The notes beneath the pieces were generated by a model that saw only the letters and a list, made by a program, of their open reading frames with translations, did no database searches and was not told the DNA's origin. The position numbers and the translations under genes were made by a program. This document shows, one piece after another, positions 1-12,028 of a stretch of DNA of 64,000 nucleotides (position 1 is the first letter of the stretch; the number at the start of each line of letters is the position of its first letter). Source of the stretch: Tetrahymena elliotti 4EA (Eukaryota > Ciliophora > Oligohymenophorea > Hymenostomatida > Tetrahymenidae); the NCBI GenBank assembly GCA_000231825.2, contig JH720310.1:681583-745582 (forward strand), given 5' to 3'.

Positions 1-972
1 TTATTTATAACATAATTAAACTCTAAATTATATAAAAATTTTGCCATAATATAAAAAGAATTTATCTATTTTAGTAAAATTTAAAATTTATTTTAGCTAA
101 TTTTAAAGCCCAAAAGCCAAAAGTTATCAGGTAAAATATGGTATTAGGCTGTTTAAAATTATTTTTGAGATAAATATTGTTGAATAAAATAAAAAAAGTG
201 ATATTCGGTTGATCCCTAATATTACCCAAAAAAGTTTTATTTTACTATTCTCTAAATTTTAAATTCAGATGAATTCAATTTGTTTTAAATTTTGCAAAAT
301 TTTGTTTAATAATGTTATACTGCATAACTTGTTCAAAAAATAGTAATCTTTTTTGAATGGTAATTAGGCTATTCTTTAATTTTATTTAAATTTAAAGTTT
401 TCCATAAAAAAACAGCCTTAAACAACTAAAAAGTGTTGAAAAATAATTTTTTTAATGAATTTATGATTTCAGTAATTAAAAAACGCAATAAATGTCAATC
501 AAACATTGAAATAATTATTAAAAAATTAAAATAATCTTCTTAATCCTAAAATACTCTCATTTTATAAAAGAAAATAATTATTTAGATGATATAGTGGTCT
601 AATCAAACCATTATTTTAATATTTGAAAGTCTCTTTGATTTGCAAATCATATATTTATATTGATCAAATTCTTTTAAATTGATTATTCCCCTACTTTAAT
701 TTTCAAAATAAATAAGATTGTAAACCATAATAATATTTTTTAAAAATTACGAAAAATCCAAATAAATAAATGTAATGCCTTATGTTTTTGATAAATGAGA
801 TATCAAAATTTAAACTCTTTGTGAGCAGCCTCTATTTAATATTAAATATTATTTTATTATTCAATAAAAAATATAGAAAAATTACTTGAAAATAAGATTT
901 AGCACCTTTAAATTAGTAAGATTTTACTAAATTAACTAACCTAATTTATTTTAGGACTATTAGCTGTGAGCT
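1..972. other. A/T-rich noncoding stretch
   Basis: No frame stays open in a convincing way even when TAA and TAG are read as glutamine. The bases are long A and T runs without GC-rich codon patches. A pyrimidine-rich stretch ending in TTTTAG near 952 could be a 3' splice site leading into the weak exon that follows. Confidence 0.5.
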
Positions 973-1140
973 CCTTGGCTAATTTATAAATAGAAGATTA
1001 ATGAAGTAAGTATTGATATTAAAGTAAACTACGGTGCTACAAGCTTAAAGAATGTTAAGTTTTTACAGTAAGATATCCCATCAAATAATTATTCTAATCC
1101 TTTCTCTCCAATCTTATCATTTTAGCTTAAGTCATATTGA
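973..1140 (+). CDS. Possible terminal exon of an unrecognised gene
   Basis: A 55-codon stretch stays open from CCT-TGG-CTA to a TGA at 1138-1140. It carries codons such as GGT GCT ACA AGC and reads like coding sequence (VNYGATSLKNVKF in the middle, IPSNNYSNPF later). It starts directly after an in-frame TGA and has no ATG of its own, so if real it must be a last exon reached by splicing. A TTTTAG lies about 20 bases upstream. No upstream exons could be joined and no family is recognised. It could also be chance, because long open stretches are easier to get with a single stop codon. Confidence 0.25.
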
Positions 1141-2467
1141 AATTTTGAATCAAATTAATTTAAATAAAATAAAATTACATCAAATTTAATGTAAGTTATT
1201 TAAGATTCAATAATGAATTAAATGTCTATGCTAAGCTAACTAGTGAACTATTCTAGATGTCAGACATCCTTTTTTCAATTTATTATTACATTTTATTTTA
1301 TTTAATAAATTCAATTTTTACCATAAATTTAAGCTTAAGTTCTCTAATTTAATAAGGTTTTTCATAAGCTTGAACAAATTAATAAATTGATCCTCTCTAA
1401 GATTTACTAAACTATTTTAAAGTAGCAAATAAATAAATTTAATTTAACTTTAATTTAAATTTTATTCAATATGATTCATATTTATAAATTCAATTTTTTA
1501 CCAAAAATCCATACTTAGTGATTCTACATTAGTAAATTTATGTAAATTTTCTAAAATTTTATATGCTGCATTGATTAAACCAGGCCTTGAAATTTATTAA
1601 AAGCTATTAAAGAGGTTTTAAGTTAGAAAAAATTACTTGAGATCTATTAAGATTATTTGGTTCACATTTTCACAATTTTCTAACTTTTTTTGATAAAATT
1701 GTAAAATTATTTTTCTTTTATCTAATAATTTACTTGATCTTCTTATCTCCAAATCCATTTTTCATACTTCTACATTAATTTATTATTATATTTTTATTTA
1801 AAATGTTGTAAATAAGTGTAATTATACTTCAGATACTTAGATAGCTGGTTCATTAAGATTTTCCTTTAAGATAATAAAAATTTATCTTGATTAAATAGTA
1901 TTTTGATAATCCAAGAAAATACTTCAGTTTCTTCCAGTTATTTAGGATTTTGTTTTGGTTTTTTTTATCGCTTTTTATTTAATAGGTTTCCCATTTTTCT
2001 TTAATTAATTAATAAATTTCTACTAAAAAACGATTATGATTGTTTTGTTAAAGTTTTTACTTTTTCAAACAAATTAAACTTCAATTTTCTGGTCATAAAT
2101 AAACGATTCAAGAAATAAAATAGTAAAATTTAAGGAAAGTAATTCTTAAAAAATCAACTAAAGAAGAAAGTAATTGAAAATTAAATTTTATTTTTATGTT
2201 GGGAAAAAATATTAATTATTTTAAAGAATTTTTAATTGCCAATAAAGACATTTTAACTTTTTATATCTCCCGAATAAATTTTTACTTGATAAAAATTAAA
2301 AATAATCATAATAAGAAAATTAATTGGTTTTAAAAACCTATTTTTGTTTAAAAAACCAGTAAAATTGAAATAAAAAAGCTTACTATTAAAATGAATGGAA
2401 ATAGGACTCGTATAATTTGAAATATTGAATGAATAAACTACAAATAAATACAGTTAGATATAATTAT
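1141..2467. other. A/T-rich noncoding stretch with weak internal similarity
   Basis: No gene seen. Two segments near 1305 and 1486 share a short theme (ATAAATTCAATTTTT followed by ACCA), suggesting an old, diverged duplication of roughly 180 bases. The right end is the 3' flank of the minus-strand gene that stops at 2468. Confidence 0.4.
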
Positions 2468-3895
2468 TCAGTCATTTATAATAATGAAAGATGATTGCTT
2501 AATTTAGTAAGTTATTTTATTTTTTTGATTTTAATCTTTTAAATATTTATTTTATTGCTCAGTTAATAAGATTTATTCCTTAATAACTTATTTATTTTAT
2601 TATTATTCTTGAATTTTCGAATACTATTTTTAATTGATTTATTACTCCTATATTTATTTTTTGGATATATTTAAATTATTACTATTTTATTAATATTTTT
2701 ATTAGTAGCTTTTAGCATCAGGTTTTATTTACATTTTTATAGTTCTATCCTAGTCTATTTAAAACTAAATCTATTATTAATTTTTATTTTATTATTGAAT
2801 TTCATGTAATTTATTTTCATCATTATCACTATCATCATCTATCATGATAACTTCTTTGTTATAAGTATTTTGTTATACATTATTATTGCTAATATCCTCT
2901 TTAAATTTATAATTATTTTTATGATTCTTCTTCTCTGCTACAGCATTTAGTTTCTAATTTTCTATTAAAAAATAAAAATTATTTCAATTCTTTAACCAAT
3001 AATTTAATTTACTGTCAATTTTTGAATCCTTTTTATTAGATTAATCATCTCCTTTTTTTATTGGTGAATAAAGACTTGCTGTAGTTTAATCATATAATTC
3101 TATGTCTTCATCAAGAATTTCATATTGATTAAAGAACTAAGGAGTCATTAATCTTTCGTTACTCTAAATATCATCCTCTTAGATAATTTCATCATTCTCA
3201 GATGAAGAATCAGTCTATTCAGGAGAAGCAAATTTTTTACTTTAAAAATCTTTATCTAAAAAAATAAAAAAATTGAAATTAATTTTGATATAACTATGCC
3301 ATATAAAAAGAATAATTGTCATAAATTTACTTTTTTAGATTTAAGCTACTGTTTTTGTTAGAAAGCCCTTTTATTAGGTAGTCTTTTAAGAAAAAAAATG
3401 GAAAAGACTAAATTGTTCTTTCTATTCTTTTGAATTAAATTTAACAATTCTTAAACTGAGAGATGAACCCCTTACTTTATTTTCTTAATATCTAATACTA
3501 TTTAGTTTAACTTGCTTTTATTTACCATGACAGTTTAAATGTTTGAATTGTAATATGTAATTTTAACTCTCTTGATTTGTGTTTGTTTGCAGCCAGAAGC
3601 AATTATTTTCAATCATCTATCCAAAATCAAATTCTTTTATACTTTTAAGTACTTTATACTTTTCTTTATTTAGGATGTACTTTTGCAATTGTGCTAAATA
3701 AAATTCTTCTAAGCTCTACATATATTCTTGAATAGATTCCAAATAATTTAACTCATCTTATTTAATTTTATTCTAATAAGCTTTATCATTCATCAACTAA
3801 AAATGCTTTAGGGGCTATATGAAAGGTTTTCTTGGAACTTTTAAAGTGTAATCCACTATAAAATATTTATTTTGGATTATTGAATTATCCATCAT
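2468..3895 (-). CDS. Unknown protein with acidic stretch and Q/N/K-rich tail
   Basis: Translation starts at the tandem ATG-ATG at 3895 and ends at the TGA at 2468-2470. One 75-base intron (3256-3330, GTAAATTT..TTTTTTAG) separates exons of 565 and 788 bases, which sum to exactly 451 codons (450 residues). The N-terminal 190 residues are mixed, with an aromatic and charged start (MMDNSIIQNKYFIVDYTLKV) that could be a folded domain. After the intron comes a Ser/Glu/Asp-rich stretch (PEQTDSSSENDEIIQEDD), a poly-Asp segment near residue 365 (DDDSDNDEN) and a tail of almost pure Gln, Asn, Lys and Ile. No signal peptide or membrane segment is visible. The family is not recognised; the acidic and low-complexity composition would fit a nuclear or scaffold protein, but that is inference only. 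Confidence 0.72.
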
Positions 3896-5668
3896 TTTAT
3901 TTTGTTAAAGTAGTATTAGTTATTCAGCCAATTAGCTAAAAATTATTATTAATATTTTCCTTTATAATAAATTATTGATTAACATCAGATTTACTTTTCT
4001 GATCAATTTAACTAATTAATTTATTTTTATATATTGGCTATGACAAAACTAAATCAAATGATATCCAAAGCATGTCAAACAATCAATTTTTTTGGGCATT
4101 ATCCATATTAATCTTGATTTTATTCAAATAATTCAAGTTTAATGAAGGATAATTATGATAAATTGAAAAAGAAAATACTTAAATATTAGAATATAAACTG
4201 AATTAAAGAGCTTGAAGTAGTAATATTTAAATTAAAGTAAAATAGAAGACAAATAAAGTTTCTTTATAAAATTTAATCTTATTAATTACAACCAAGCGCT
4301 AAATTTTGAAAAAGTAGAGGTAAAAGCGCTTAAATTTTGCAAATTAATTTTGAATTTTAATAATTCAAACAAATTTGGCAGAATTTAAAAAAAGAAATTC
4401 TCGTTTAAAAAAAACATCTAAATGAATGAGCAGCATAAAAATTTTCTTCATTTTGATCAAAAAAATAACATTTTTACATGCACACATATTATTTCAATAA
4501 AACTTTTTAAAATAAGAATTTACTTAAATCAAAAACTAAAATTTTAAAAATATTTCAAATTCAAATTAAAAATCATTTAAATTTGATCAAAAGGAAAACA
4601 ATATTGATGCCAAATGAAATTTCAAAAATAAAAAAATGTAGCTGAACCAAGATCTTTTAAAATATATTAATATTATTTTTACTCATTTATCAGTTTATTA
4701 ATCTATTTTAGAAATAAACATACATATTTTAAATTTAATTATGATAATACTAAGTAGAAATAAATACAGATTTGACTAATTTTTAGGGTTATTGTAAATG
4801 GGGCTGCTAATAATCAGCTTGGATTAAAAAATATTAATAATCTTTTTCCCTCTTAGCATTTATTTTTTTGTAATTTATTGTGAATAAAATATTGAAATTA
4901 ATTAATTTGAGTTGAGAACAAGGATAAGTATATATCATTCATTTACTAAGAGCAATTATGATTAAGGTTAAGAAGAAGAAGAAATATTTAAAATTTGACT
5001 ACTTTTTTAGGTTAGTTTACAAATAATTAATTCTGATTAAATGATAATCTTTAATATAGAAGTATTTATTTTAAAAAATTAAGTTTTAATCAAATATTGA
5101 AACAAATTAATTAATTTGAGTGTGAGCAAGAACAATAAAATCATTCATATATTGAGAGTAATTGTGATTAAGGTTAAGAAGAAGAAATATTTACAGATTT
5201 TATTACTTTTTAAGTAAGTTACAAAAGAGTAGAACTAATTAATTCTGATTAAAAAATATTAATAACCTTTTTAATTTTGAAATTAATTAAATTGAGAGTG
5301 AGTGAACAAGAACAAGTAAGTATTTTTATCTTTGATAAATTAGTTTATTAACATTGAATAGATTTATAAATATATTTAGATGTTATAAACATGCATTTAT
5401 TTATTTTTTATTTTAGAGGAGTATTTTGAAAATGAAGAAAGATAGATAAATTTAATTTTTTAAGAATATTTTTATTTATTTGTTGGTTGGTAGTTTGGTC
5501 GATAAGATAATAGTAAGTTGGTAGTATCTATATTTTTTAGAATTTAAAGTACTTTTTTATAATATTTGATAATTCTTCCTAAATAATTAATTTTTTGCTT
5601 TAATTTACTATGTTATTTTTTTACATTTTTCAACAAGTAATTTAATTTAAAAATATTCATTGTTGGAA
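3896..5668. other. Intergenic region holding a diverged tandem repeat
   Basis: No open frame with coding character. It lies between the divergently placed start of the gene at 3895 and the stop of the kinase gene at 5669, so it serves as the 5' flank of one and the 3' flank of the other. The middle (about 4820-5330) is a repeat, listed separately. Confidence 0.5.
4820..5330. repeat. Diverged direct repeat, about 180-200 base unit
   Basis: Three copies begin near 4894, 5097 and 5276 with GAAATTAATTAATTTGAG-like sequence, continue through GAGAACAAG and a TATCATTCAT motif, then GATTAAGGTTAAGAAGAAG and AATTAATTCTGATTAAA. The tail of a further copy (GATTAAAAAATATTAATAA) sits near 4825. The third copy is truncated after GAACAAGAACAAG. 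Spacing is about 203 then 180 bases. There is no coding potential. Confidence 0.7.
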
Positions 5669-8600
5669 TCAGTAATTTTTTGCTATTATGTTTTATTTGG
5701 ATCTAGCTTCCTTAGAGTTGTAGCTTTCGAATTAAGACTCTGAGTACTCATCAATATTAATTGAATCAATATGCCTTCCATCACTATTTTATGGTGAATT
5801 ACTAATGTTGTTATTGTTAGTGCCAATGCTGTTTTGTTTCTAATGCATGTACTAGTTGATCATGTGTTAGTCAATTGAAGTTTTATTGTAATCTTCAACT
5901 CTACTTTTCTAGCTCTAGCCAAAATACTTGCTATATTCCTTTACTTACTCTTGTTTTAATGAGCCAATTTTGTTTTTAATTGTGTTATCAGTAAAGACGG
6001 TTTTGTTATCAATAGCTATTTGATCAAAACTATTATTGTTGTAGTTAGTTCCTGATACTTAAGTATTTAATTGCTTTGGAGAAGTGGGTTTAGAAAATCG
6101 AAGTCTACTAAATTTATCTCTATTAAATTAATCAGTTGGTGTGTCTGAAAGTTAGCTTTATTGTTATTGAGAGTCAACAGTTTTTCTTGTATTTCGGTTG
6201 TATTCAGAATTTGTTTTATTTGTGTTTGTTTAATTATTACTATTTTGTTTGCCTTAGTGGCGCATAATTGAATCAACAGCTGTCTAATCAAAATGAAATT
6301 AAACTTCTTCCTCTTCTTCTTCATCATCGTCATCATAGCAATCTATATATATTAATTGTTTTTGTGCTGCTTCTTAATTTTTTTATTCAATAGCATCACC
6401 TTTGTCCTTGGTACTTTTATTTTTACTTGAGGAATTATGAGACAAGCAAGGAAGATTATTTTAATTTTTATTAGGAGATCTACTTTCATGACGAATAGAA
6501 GATGATGAAGAAGATGAAGAGTCATTTAACTCTCTTAATTTTTATGATTTTCTGTCTATTTGTTTGGAGCCAAGACTAACTTGTTGTTAAGAATTTTAAG
6601 TCAAAACAAGACTTGCATCTTAATTGTTATGATTGCTCGTAATATTCTACACATACATAGGAGCTTCTTGCTTTTTTGATCCATTTTCATTTTAATAATT
6701 AGAATTATTACTGCTATTTGAGTCATAATTTCTAATAAGGTTTACCCCATTACTATAATTTTTATTTGCTTAATTATTTATTCCCTAAGAGAATTGAGAA
6801 GAACCATTTTGGTTGTAGTTGTTGTAATTTGTTGTGTTTTATTAATTTTTATTTATATTTCCATTTTTCTAAGGAGAGCTAACTCTTTCTAAATTCTTTA
6901 AATTATTTGATGGAAGCTAAATTTAATTGCTATCATTATTATCAGAAGGTTTACTATTTTTTCTCCCAATTTCACTAGAGTTTTAGGTAATAAATGAATC
7001 CTCTTTAGTAATGATAGAGCTTCTTTCTCTGTCTAACTCTGATGTATATACTGATTTAGTAGCAGAGTATTCACTAGGTTGCTATACCTGAAGATTTTGT
7101 GATTATTATCTTTGTTGCTGATTTTATGATGATTGTTTATGACTTAAACTAAAAGGAGTTATTTATTTCTTTCTAATTGGTATGGTATCAGTTCCTGTAT
7201 TACTTATCTATGTATTATTTTTAGTTCTTTCTTAACTATTAGAACTATTACTACTACTTCTACTAGTATCACTACTTTTACTACTGTTTTCTTAATCTTC
7301 TTTCTTTTTATCTATACCATTTTAAAACTTATCACCAGAGTAATTCTGATTTTTACTAAATTAATTCTATTAAGACCTTGGTTGAATCATCTTTGGCTAT
7401 GGATTCAATGGTCTAGGATTATTCATAGAATTCTTTTATTTCCCTAAATCTATACTATCTTAGCTAGTATCTCCATCACTCTCACGTAGTCTAAGACTTT
7501 TTCTGCTTTTTTAGCTCTTCAATGTCTTAGTAGTCTTTACACTAAATGCTAATGTTTTTTCAGTTAAAGTATCTTTCATGCTATTCTCTTCATGGAATAA
7601 AGTATTTCCTCTGCTTTCTCCTCTCCTGTTAAAAATAAAAGTTCAAAATTAATCAAATTAAATTTAAACAATTATTTTAATTAAAATTTATGAAAAGAAA
7701 TGAATTTATATTTCATGAGTCACCAAAAGTTAATATATTTTTTTCACTTTTTCTGCAGGTAACATGTGGTATAAATACTTGTTTATGTTTGAATATAAGT
7801 TCTATTATTAATTTTCTTCATTTAAAGAATTTTTAGTTATTAATAGAATACTCATTGCTTATGGATACAAATTTTGTTTTGCTTTTATAAATTTGCATTA
7901 GTTTTTATTCAATTTATTTAATAATAAATAGGAAAAGTTAAAATATATTTGTTGTTTACGTCAAAAAATCTTTTCTTTTATCTGGAGAAGAAGTTTGATA
8001 GTCTACAGTTGCTTCTTCTGTAATTTGAGGTAATTATCTTCCTTAGCTTGTATGGGTTAATTTTTTTCCTTATATAAATGGGTGATTAAGCAGTTATCTT
8101 ACATTGTATCTATCATTAGGGTTTATTCTAAGTTTTTATAAAAAATAATTAGAATTTTTATTCATTTGTTATCTTCTTATTGTTATTAATTACTTCAAGC
8201 ACTTAGATATAAAGTCTTTGCAAAGGGCAGAGAGGTGTTCAGGGATTGGTGGAGGTTCTTGAGCATTTGCTATATAAAACATAGCCTAGATTGGACTTTT
8301 TTCAGCCCAAGGAGGCTTAGCTGTAGCCATTTCAATCACAGTGCATCCTATACTCCATATATCTGCAAACCTTTTTTAAACAAAAATATGAATTTACTTA
8401 TCAGTTTTAACATTTTATTCATTTAAATTGTTTTTTAATCTGAATTTAAACTTTTATTTTGCTTTTCTAATGATTTGATGAGTAATTGAAATCGAATATT
8501 TTTTTTCACATCAATGATAATTAAAAGCAATTAGATATTTTTGATTAAAAATTATACCTTCCAGAACCTAACTATTTAATAGTTTCTGGAGCCATCCAAT

Positions 8601-10485
8601 AAGGAGTACCCCTAATTGAATCATTATGTCCCTTTTCTTCTACAATTTTTTTAGCGCTGCCAAAATCTTTAAATTGATAAATAAAAGAATGTAAAAGCAA
8701 TCAAGCAAAAATAAAAATTGTAGACTTTTATAGAATCTAAAGCCCAATTTTAATCATTCATTTTTTTATTTCATTATGATGAATTCCTAAAGGAGAAAAG
8801 GCATAAATAAAATAATAAATATTACCTGCTAATTTGCAATTTCCATCTTTGTCAACTAGGACATTAGCACCTTTTATATCTCTATGAATAATTTCATGAG
8901 CGTGCAAATATTCAAGTCCTTTGAGTATCTGTTAAGTAAATTTTCTGATGAGAGTTTCATTAAATTTTCCATATCTGTATAAAAGAGAAGAAATAGACCC
9001 ACCTTTTTAATTTATTTTTAGGATAATAAGTTAGCTAAACAATATTTTTTTGCACTTTCATGCAAGAAGAATGATAATGGTATTTGTTATAAAAGAATAT
9101 ATTTATTTATTATTCTACTTTACAAATTAACAAATACCTGGAACATATTCTAAGAATATATTGATGGAAGTCTCACTTTTTTTAATTCCAATATATCTAA
9201 CAATGTTTTTGTCAGAAAAATTTCTCAGAGCTTCAATTTCACTTTGAATTTGCTGTATTTTCTATTATCATTTAAAAAACAAGCATGATTACTTTTTGCA
9301 AAAATAGAATTGAAGGTAAATAAGTATCGATGCTTAGTTCTAAATAAATGTTTTACTTCTTATCTATCTTTTTAATTATAACCACCAATATGAACTTATT
9401 TTACTGCCATAAATTCTCCTGTATCAATATTCATACCTAGTATAACTTAACCAAAAGAACCTGTACCTAAAACTTCTCCTGATTGCCATCTAAATAATAT
9501 AAAAATCAAAATAACATTACAATCATCTATCTATCTATCTTTAAACTTGTAAAAAATTTGTTATACATACCTTATATTTTTATCTTTAGGAGGCTGTACT
9601 TTTTTTTCATTGTAGTATTTTTTTTCATAGTATTCTTAATCCTCCTTAGTAAAATATCTATCATTGTTATTTTTCAACTATCGAATCTCTTCAACCTGTA
9701 TAGCATATTAAAAATAAAAGCAATTATTTAAAGCAATAAAATAGACTCATTATGTAATATTAAAACTTTCTTGTTTTATCAATCAATCAATCAAACAAAC
9801 GTAAAGCTTTTTCCCTTATCAAACTCATAATATTTGATATCTTTGAAGAAGCATATAGACCATCTAAGAAGATGCTTTATTTGCTCATTCATTAAAATAT
9901 ATTTAGCTTTACTGAGTTTCAAATTTATTATTTTTTTGCTCTTAATTTTGAATAATTTCTATATGGCATGCTTGTAAAATTTAATTTATGAATTTTATTT
10001 ACAGAATCTGCTTTTTTTTCAGCATCAGTTTGCTGCTCCTGCTATTTTGGAGACTAATTTTCATTCTCAGAATGCGAGAATTTATCCTCCTCTCTTTCCT
10101 AATTTGAATTGCTTATGTAATTGTTGACCATTTGTCGATTTTTTTTTGAGTATTTGTTGTGGTGAGACTTCCTCATTTTATTAAGATGATTTTCTGAACC
10201 TTAATTATAGGTTGAGTTAATCTCATTACTTTAATAAGATTGTCCATCAAATCCATTCATCTACTAGCTTGTAATATCAGATTATTCCTCTTAAGGCCGA
10301 AGCTCCTTTTTTTCTATAATATCCTCTGCGTGTACAGAACCTAAGTCACTTTTATTCCTTTGGTTCTTCTTTCTTTCTAACTTTCTTTTTTCTTACTTCT
10401 CTTTTTGAGTTTAATCATTCTCACCATCATTCTAATCTGTCGGAGCACTTGTGTTTTTGCATGCATTGAGAAGATTATTTCCCAT
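5669..10485 (-). CDS. MAPKKK-type (STE11/NPK-like) protein kinase
   Basis: Serine/threonine kinase expected to phosphorylate a MAP kinase kinase. Nine exons were traced: 10485-10003, 9695-9571, 9489-9357, 9261-9138, 9002-8826, 8666-8558, 8370-8194, 8127-7960 and 7625-5669. Together they give 3453 bases, 1150 residues. The start is MGNN, a possible N-myristoylation signal, followed by about 200 charged residues. The catalytic domain spans about 203-462: Gly-loop GTGSFGQV (211-218, its Gln encoded by TAA), AVK lysine 233, [10 protein letters not shown] (HRD 328-330), DFG 348-350, GTPYWMAPE (367-375), then [12 protein letters not shown]. All residues needed for catalysis are present. The remaining 690 residues are Ser, Asn and Gln-rich, with DDDDEEEEE late in the tail; they look disordered. 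The GANVL and GTPYWMAPE signatures place it among MAPKKKs; the substrate and pathway are unknown. Confidence 0.9.
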
Positions 10486-12028
10486 TCAACTTCCCTCTAA
10501 AACGGTCTCAAATACTATTTTTTATCTTCTTCTTTCTTCTTAATACTTACTGACTTTTCCTTTACCTATCTATCTATTTACTCTTATTTGCTTGCTTACT
10601 TACTTTCTTTCTGTCTTTTTATGTTTCTAACTTTGTTTCCTAATCTATAGTTCTTTGCAAATTTCTTACTTACTTACTTAATTATTTTGATCAATAGATT
10701 CTTTTGCTTTATCGCAAACAATGTTTATTTATTTCTTTTTTTGTATATTTGCTTGTTTGTTTATTTGTTTGCTTGCTTCTATCAATCAACTAATAAATAG
10801 ATCTCTGAATGAATGGAAATTTTTTTTACTTTTGTTTGATTTTTGTTTGTTTGTTTGTTTGCTTATGAGTGATTGCTTCTTTATTTTTATTTGATTGTTT
10901 GTTTATTTTTTTGTTCTCTTCTTATTAATTAGAATCTGCTTCTCTAACTAATTTAACTAATTTGTAGGTATACTTTTTTATTGATTGAATGTCCTTACTC
11001 CTGCCTTCAAAAAATTGTAAAAACTTAATAGATATTTGATAGCACAATAATGACTGTTTGTACTTGTAAAAAAAATCAATATACTCAAATAAAAATAATA
11101 TAATAACAATCATAATAATATAATATATTCACCCAATAAACTTTTTTTTTAATTTCCTAAAAATTAAAAATCTCTCAATAGAATGTATATATTTAAATTA
11201 TAAATTCTATACGAATTTCAAAACTGTATACTTTTTTATCATTCATTTTGTGTCATTGTAAAGAAATTTATCAAATACATTTTTATATTTTTTTATTATT
11301 TTGTTTAAAATTTATCTCATGTTAATGAGAAGATTTACTTTACGAATATTATTAAAAGCATCTTTATTATTCATCCAAAATGTGTCGCTATTTTCCATTA
11401 AGAACCTATTTAATAAATAGATTAATAGAATAATTATTCTCAACCAGCAAAATAATTTTACCGCTTCTAATTTATTTAAAAATCTAAACATTCTATGCTA
11501 AATTTAGTGGTTATTTAGAAATCAGTAACCTAGTATTTTTTTCTAATGTTAGTTAAAAAAGATTTAAATTTTAAAATTAATCCATAAAAAAATTTGTCAA
11601 AAATAATTAAAATTTACAAAATTAAAACAATCACAGTTACCATCAAAATACTGATAAAAAAGTAAAAAAGTAAAATAATATCTAGTAATAATCCAGTTAA
11701 GCTGATTAATATCCAAAAATAATACAATTCATTTGTCTCAAATCAAATATGATATTCATAATATTATATTCTCTCTAATTTAAAACTCAATAGCTTAAAG
11801 GATTAATCAAAATTTTAATGTGAAATGAGATAATAAAAATAGTAAATAAAACCTAAATTTAACTAACTACCCTATTCTCTCAATTACTCTCAGTTCTCGG
11901 TTTCAAAATTATAAATTTATTTAGTACATACAATTTAAAGAGAAAAAGTTTAAATTTTTGGAATTAAAAAATAATAAAATCTTAGAAATTAGAATAAATA
12001 TAAAATATAATTATTTTTGAAAATAAGT
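10486..12028. other. Intergenic region with simple repeats
   Basis: Upstream flank of the MAPKKK gene and 3' flank of the membrane-protein gene. The first part (to about 10920) is C/T-rich short-motif repeat, listed separately. The rest is A/T-rich with no supported gene. Confidence 0.5.
10560..10920. repeat. Pyrimidine/TTTG microsatellite patch
   Basis: Short runs of CTAT, CTTA (CTTACTTACTTA), CTTT and GTTT (TTTGTTTGTTTGTTTG) follow each other for about 360 bases directly upstream of the MAPKKK start codon. Similar but shorter patches lie near 9524 (CTAT), 26040 and 26130 (AATC) and 24060 (GTTT). They have no coding potential; they may be part of the long 5' leader or promoter of the kinase gene. 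Confidence 0.7.

Noticed and set aside
8235..8426. Plus-strand ORF in the MAPKKK gene
   Set aside because: Antisense to the kinase exon coding [12 protein letters not shown], which is conserved.
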